This document shows positions 60,401 to 64,000 of a stretch of 64,000 nucleotides of DNA, piece by piece. The position numbers were made by a program, and so were the translations under genes. The DNA is from Camillea tinctor (Eukaryota; Ascomycota; Sordariomycetes; Xylariales; Xylariaceae), in the NCBI GenBank assembly GCA_022578605.1, contig MU394075.1, positions 372,001 to 436,000 on the forward strand, given 5' to 3'. Below the pieces are notes generated by a model, which saw only the letters and a program-made list of their open reading frames with translations, was not told where the DNA came from and ran no database searches. The stretch's first letter is position 1, and every line of letters starts with the position of its first letter.

Positions 60401-61760
60401 CCCAGCATACGAACCCCGCCGACTACGCACTTGATCTTATAACTATCGATCTCCAGGAGGCGAAAAGGGAGGCAGAGAGCCGGGAGAAAGTCAAGCGTCT
60501 GATAGAATCCTGGGCCAAGGTTATGGAGGAACCGCGCCTGATAGGGGCGCCTCCCGTGCCACGGCTAGAGAACATAGACGAAGCCGAGGAAAAGGACCTA
60601 GAAGCAGGTGAACTGGCTGAGAAACAACTTGAGCAAAAAGCTGAAGAAGGGGGTGTCGTTGAAAAGCGACCCTCAATCCCGGCGCCGCGGCAATCCTTTC
60701 ATAAGTCTCATCTTGCGACACCGGCGGAGCTCGGTGCGCTCGTCCATAAACGAGCGTCATTTCTTACGGCATTCCCAATCTTATTACACCGCGCCGCTAT
60801 CAACTTCCGCCGACAGCCGCCACTTCTACTCGCACGGACTATGCAAGTCATCGGGCTGGCTATCGTCTTGACGCTCTTCTTCGCCCCGCTTCATCATGAT
60901 TACTACAGTGTGCAGAACCGCGTGGGTTTTGTGCAAGAGGTCAGTACTCCAGAATTTCATTTCAGGATTATATCCGATTGCGTGGATATGTTTCTGTTTT
61001 TCCTTTGGTTTAAGACCCGCTTCGTTGTGTTTCCCGAGAGATAGTCCCAGAGACATTGCTAACTCTTATATACCCCCAGATCGGTGCGTTTTACTTCGTC
61101 GGCATGCTCCAGAACGTCGCGCTGTACCCATCCGAACGCGAGGTTTTCTACCGCGAAGACGACGACGCCGTGTACAGCGTGGAGGCTTTCCTAGCGACGT
61201 ATACCGTGCTTGAGGTTCCTTTTGAGATATTCAGCTGTCTCATTTTCGGGGTGCTCGCCGACTTCGCGGTCGGATTCCCGCGCACGGCGGAGCTGTACTT
61301 TGTGCTGGTGTTTAACTGCTTCGGTATCGTATCGTGCGGCGAGAGCCTCGGCATCATGTTCAACACGTTATTCAACCACACTGGTTTTGCTGTCAACGTT
61401 ATCTCCATTCTCCTGTCCGTCGCGCAGATCATGGCCGGCATCATCAGCATTGACATGCCCAAGCTGTTCCGCGTGTTCAATTACCTCAGCCCCCTCAAGT
61501 ATGCCACTGCCGCGCTGGCCTCGTTTAGTCTCCGCGGTGTCTCGTTCACATGCAACGACAGCCAGAGGCTGCCGGATGGTAGTTGTGCGATCGAAACCGG
61601 CGAGCAGGTGCTTGACTTGTACAAGCTGAACGTGGACGGTGTAGTGAACATTATCGCGTTGGCTGCAACGATCGTCATATATCGGCTCCTAGCGTGGGCG
61701 ATGCTGAGGCTGGTACGGACGAGGTGGAAGAGTGTTGTCGAGAGGACAAGGAAGGCTTGA
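57432..61760 (+). CDS. Full-size ABC-G (WHITE/PDR-like) transporter
   Basis: Three exons (57432-59252, 59308-60939, 61080-61760; introns of 55 and 140 nt) encode about 1377 residues in the order NBD-TMD-NBD-TMD. NBD1: Walker A GGSGSGKTT at 126-134, signature CSGGEKRR at 232-239, Walker B VLFLDEPTTGLD from 252, H-loop TIHQPRSE. NBD2: Walker A GPSGSGKTS at 759-767, signature ISGGEKRR near 872-879, Walker B ILLLDEPTSGLD from 892, TIHQARSD. Both ATP sites look complete, unlike PDR5-type pumps with one degenerate site. The short WHITE-like linkers and the Cys-bearing extracellular loop GALCGNEFEGSFYDCP also fit ABC-G half-transporter fusions. It should sit in the plasma membrane as an ATP-driven exporter of lipids or small hydrophobic compounds. 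The substrate is unknown, and no biosynthetic cluster adjoins it. Confidence 0.94.
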
Positions 61761-62510
61761 AAGGTAGAATAGTGTAGATGACCTAGCTTTCAAGTTGTCA
61801 TAGGATAATAGAACATTTCGTATGCCAAGATCTTGAGTTGTCTAAGTGAAGCATAGCTGTGCCGCTCAGTTATTCTTGGCCTCAGTTTTCACCTTCCTTT
61901 TCGCGATGCACTTACATGCTTCAATATAGTCTTCGTCTCTGAATTGTAGGTTCCCGTCGGTGATACTTAGATCCATATTTTCTATTAAGGGATATACACT
62001 ACATCCGCATCATCAATCCCAGAAAACATGTCATGTCATGGACATGTTGTATTATTAGTCGTTTGAGGTTGGTCATCGTCATATTGGTGGAATAAGATGG
62101 TAAAGAACTATGGATCGGGTTTCACTTGTAAATATTCGTTTATGGACCCTGAAGATCTGTCGGATATCCAATTTCCCCCATGGTTATCCCCGGTCCTGCA
62201 TCATCCCTTGTGGTGCTGACTAGAGCGATGCTACCTCCCTACGTAAAACATTCTTAGCTCACCGTCCCGGAGCTATCGCAGTTGACGTCAACGAGGGGCA
62301 ATCCTGGGTGGTCCGGAGAGGGGACGCCACCAAGCCCCCCTGCTAGGTTTGTATAGCATTTGCGGGCTTAGGGCCAGACTACTTCATTAGTCCCGAGGAG
62401 TTTCGGAGTTGGCTGACGGATTTAGATGGCTCCCTTTATGCCTTCTCATTGTTGAGATCGGATTACGGGGTACAAACATCATAGCATAATCGTATTAGAA
62501 AAAAAAAGAA
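61761..62510. other. Intergenic region
   Basis: 3' region of the ABC transporter and distal promoter of the next gene. No coding signal is seen. A poly-A-rich tract lies at 62499-62518. Confidence 0.45.
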
Positions 62511-62517
62511 AAAAAGA

Positions 62518-62638
62518 AGGGGTTATCTAAGACAACTTCTGTATAAGGTAAACATCTCAGGGGCTTAAGGTTGGAAGAAACGTCTAGAACGGAACAAACC
62601 TTCATTGCTTCAAGTACATATAAAGGGGTGTAAGGGTC
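62518..62638 (+). promoter_or_regulatory. Promoter with TATA box and three AGGGG elements
   Basis: TATAAA at 62629-62634 lies about 130 bases before the ATG of the DJ-1-like gene. AGGGG occurs at 62518-62522, 62559-62563 and 62634-62638. AGGGG is the core of the stress-response element bound by Msn2/4-type zinc fingers, and the gene belongs to a stress-linked family. The regulatory meaning is inferred. Confidence 0.4.
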
Positions 62639-62764
62639 TCAGTGAACAAGAATTCAATCCATTCCACACTCTCATTCACGCAAATCATCTCAAGACACAC
62701 AACCCTTCATCCTCCCAACAAAGGAAAAAAAAACAACCAAGAAAACCAAAAACCAAAAATCAAA

Positions 62765-63606
62765 ATGGCACCCAAGGTTCTCGTTGTCCTCACTTCTCAC
62801 GACCGCATTGACGGCACTGACAAGCCCACTGGCTGGTTCCTGGTGAGTTTTAGCTCTTCACACTTACCCTTACCCCTTTTCTATATCATCTAGTACTCTA
62901 CTAGTGCTGGTGCTCTCGTCCCACTCAGCCTTCATCAAGCTTCAACTACCAATCCGTGAGTGGCAATTACTAACCTCAGCCCGCGCAGCCGGAATTCTCC
63001 CACCCATATGACGTTCTATCGGCTAAGGGCGTAGAGTTCGTGACCGCATCGCCCAAGGGCGGCGTAGCCCCCCTCGACCAGGGATCAGTCGAATTCGCGG
63101 CGAAGGACGCGGGCGCGATAGCATTCAAGGAGACTAAGTCGGCGCTGTGGGAGAAGACGGCGACAGTCGCCTCGCTGCGGGGGAAGTCGGGCGAGTTCGC
63201 GGCGCTGTTCTACCCGGGCGGTCACGGCCCGATGTACGATCTGGCTACGGACGCCGACTCGATCGCGCTGATCAACGAGTTCGTAGCGGCGGGCAAGCCC
63301 GTCGCGGCCGTGTGCCATGGCCCCGCCGCCTTCGCCAACGTCATCCTGCCCTCGGGCAAGCACCTGCTCGCCGGCAAGGAGGCCACGGGCTTCAGCGACG
63401 CTGAGGAGGAAGCGGCTGGCCTAGCCAAGGTCATGCCCTTCCTGCTCGAGACTAAGCTGCGCCAGGAGGGCGCCGTCTTCGTCAAGGCGGACCAGCTTTT
63501 CGGCGAGAAGGTAGTCGTAGCGGACGGTGGCAAGATCATCACGGGACAGAACCCCGCTAGCGCCAAGGGTGTGGGTGAGGCTATCGCGAAGGCTATCGGA
63601 GTTTAA
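62765..63606 (+). CDS. DJ-1/PfpI family protein, Hsp31/glyoxalase III-like
   Basis: Two exons (62765-62842, 62989-63606) with a 146-nt intron give about 231 residues, the length of fungal Hsp31-type proteins. The ATG sits in caaaATGGC. The core is a class I glutamine-amidotransferase-like fold: MAPKVLVVLTSHD first strand, GWFLPEFSHPYDVL with E28 as the expected triad Glu, FYPGGHGPMYDL loop, and the nucleophile elbow AVCHGP with C135 next to H136. All three positions expected for Hsp31-type methylglyoxalase activity are present. Members convert methylglyoxal to lactate without cofactor, act as chaperones, and rise under stress. The N-terminal exon is separated from the triad Glu by the intron. 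Coding GC is clearly above the flanks. Cytosolic; the precise activity is inferred. Confidence 0.93.
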
Positions 63607-64000
63607 GGGGTTGTTAGTGACGAAGAGCGGATGGGGAAATTTTTCTGGGCAGGATTAATGCCTGGTACGATGTATGAACTACTTCTAGATGATTAAGCTA
63701 CTTAGTTTTGCACAGTATAGCGTATCTCTTGAAATTGAATGATATCAGCTACAATCGATGTGGCGAGCCAGTTCTAGACCCATCGGATAATGTGATTCAA
63801 TACACTGATTCTACTCGAAAATCAGAAAGACACGACTTCAACGGTAGGCTAGCAAGGAACATGGAAGATACATTCTCAACAAATTAGGATGTTGTGATTT
63901 TGTTTCAAATTTCATAACATTGCTCACTCGTTGCCTGATTGTACACTATGTTCTAAACGACCTTTTGTCTGCAGAAACACGATGACTTAATAGGTATGTC
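63607..64000. other. Right flank, no gene seen
   Basis: AT-rich 3' region of the DJ-1-like gene. No further coding or repeat signal is visible before the window ends. Confidence 0.5.

Overview
The window is nuclear DNA from a filamentous ascomycete (Pezizomycotina). Genes are monocistronic on both strands and carry short GT-AG introns of about 50-170 nt. Two Zn(II)2Cys6 regulators, a GH92 mannosidase, a full-size ABC-G transporter and a REB1-type Myb factor are typical of moulds. A Sordariomycete is my guess, not something shown by the sequence. I see no rRNA or tRNA gene, no CRISPR array and no intact transposon.

Layout. 0.8-2.6 kb: a mitochondrial AAA-type ATPase (-). 3.8-8.5 kb: a long disordered, proline-rich gene of unknown function (+), with a sharp rise in GC halfway and an in-frame TAG. 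8.5-12.7 kb: mostly AT-rich spacer with one doubtful small gene. 12.7-15.0 kb: a five-exon Zn2Cys6 factor (+), followed at 15.35-16.1 kb by a decayed gene (-). 17.7-19.9 kb: a second Zn2Cys6 factor with an AT-hook (-). 19.9-30.9 kb: about 11 kb without a convincing gene, holding microsatellites and possible relics. 31.0-33.6 kb: secreted GH92 mannosidase (-). 36.2-37.5 kb: NADP-dependent enone/alkenal reductase (-). 39.3-42.8 kb: REB1/TTF1-like Myb protein (-). 43.7-46.7 kb: membrane-anchored amidohydrolase (-). 48.6-49.3 kb: a class III aminotransferase pseudogene (+). 51.8-53.4 kb: allantoinase (+). 57.4-61.8 kb: full-size ABC-G transporter (+). 62.8-63.6 kb: DJ-1/Hsp31-like protein (+).

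The genes do not form an obvious pathway cluster. The functions are scattered: mitochondrial upkeep, rDNA/chromatin, N-glycan trimming, purine-nitrogen use, carbonyl or stress defence, and efflux. Wide gene-poor stretches separate them. The features most worth attention are two dead genes readable from their conserved motifs, the split disordered gene, the amidohydrolase with a degenerate second half, and a 10-bp palindrome repeated in the gene-poor regions. I do not see a convincing new multi-gene system.

Exon borders were placed by eye from splice consensus and frame continuity. They need transcript data. All coordinates are 1-based.
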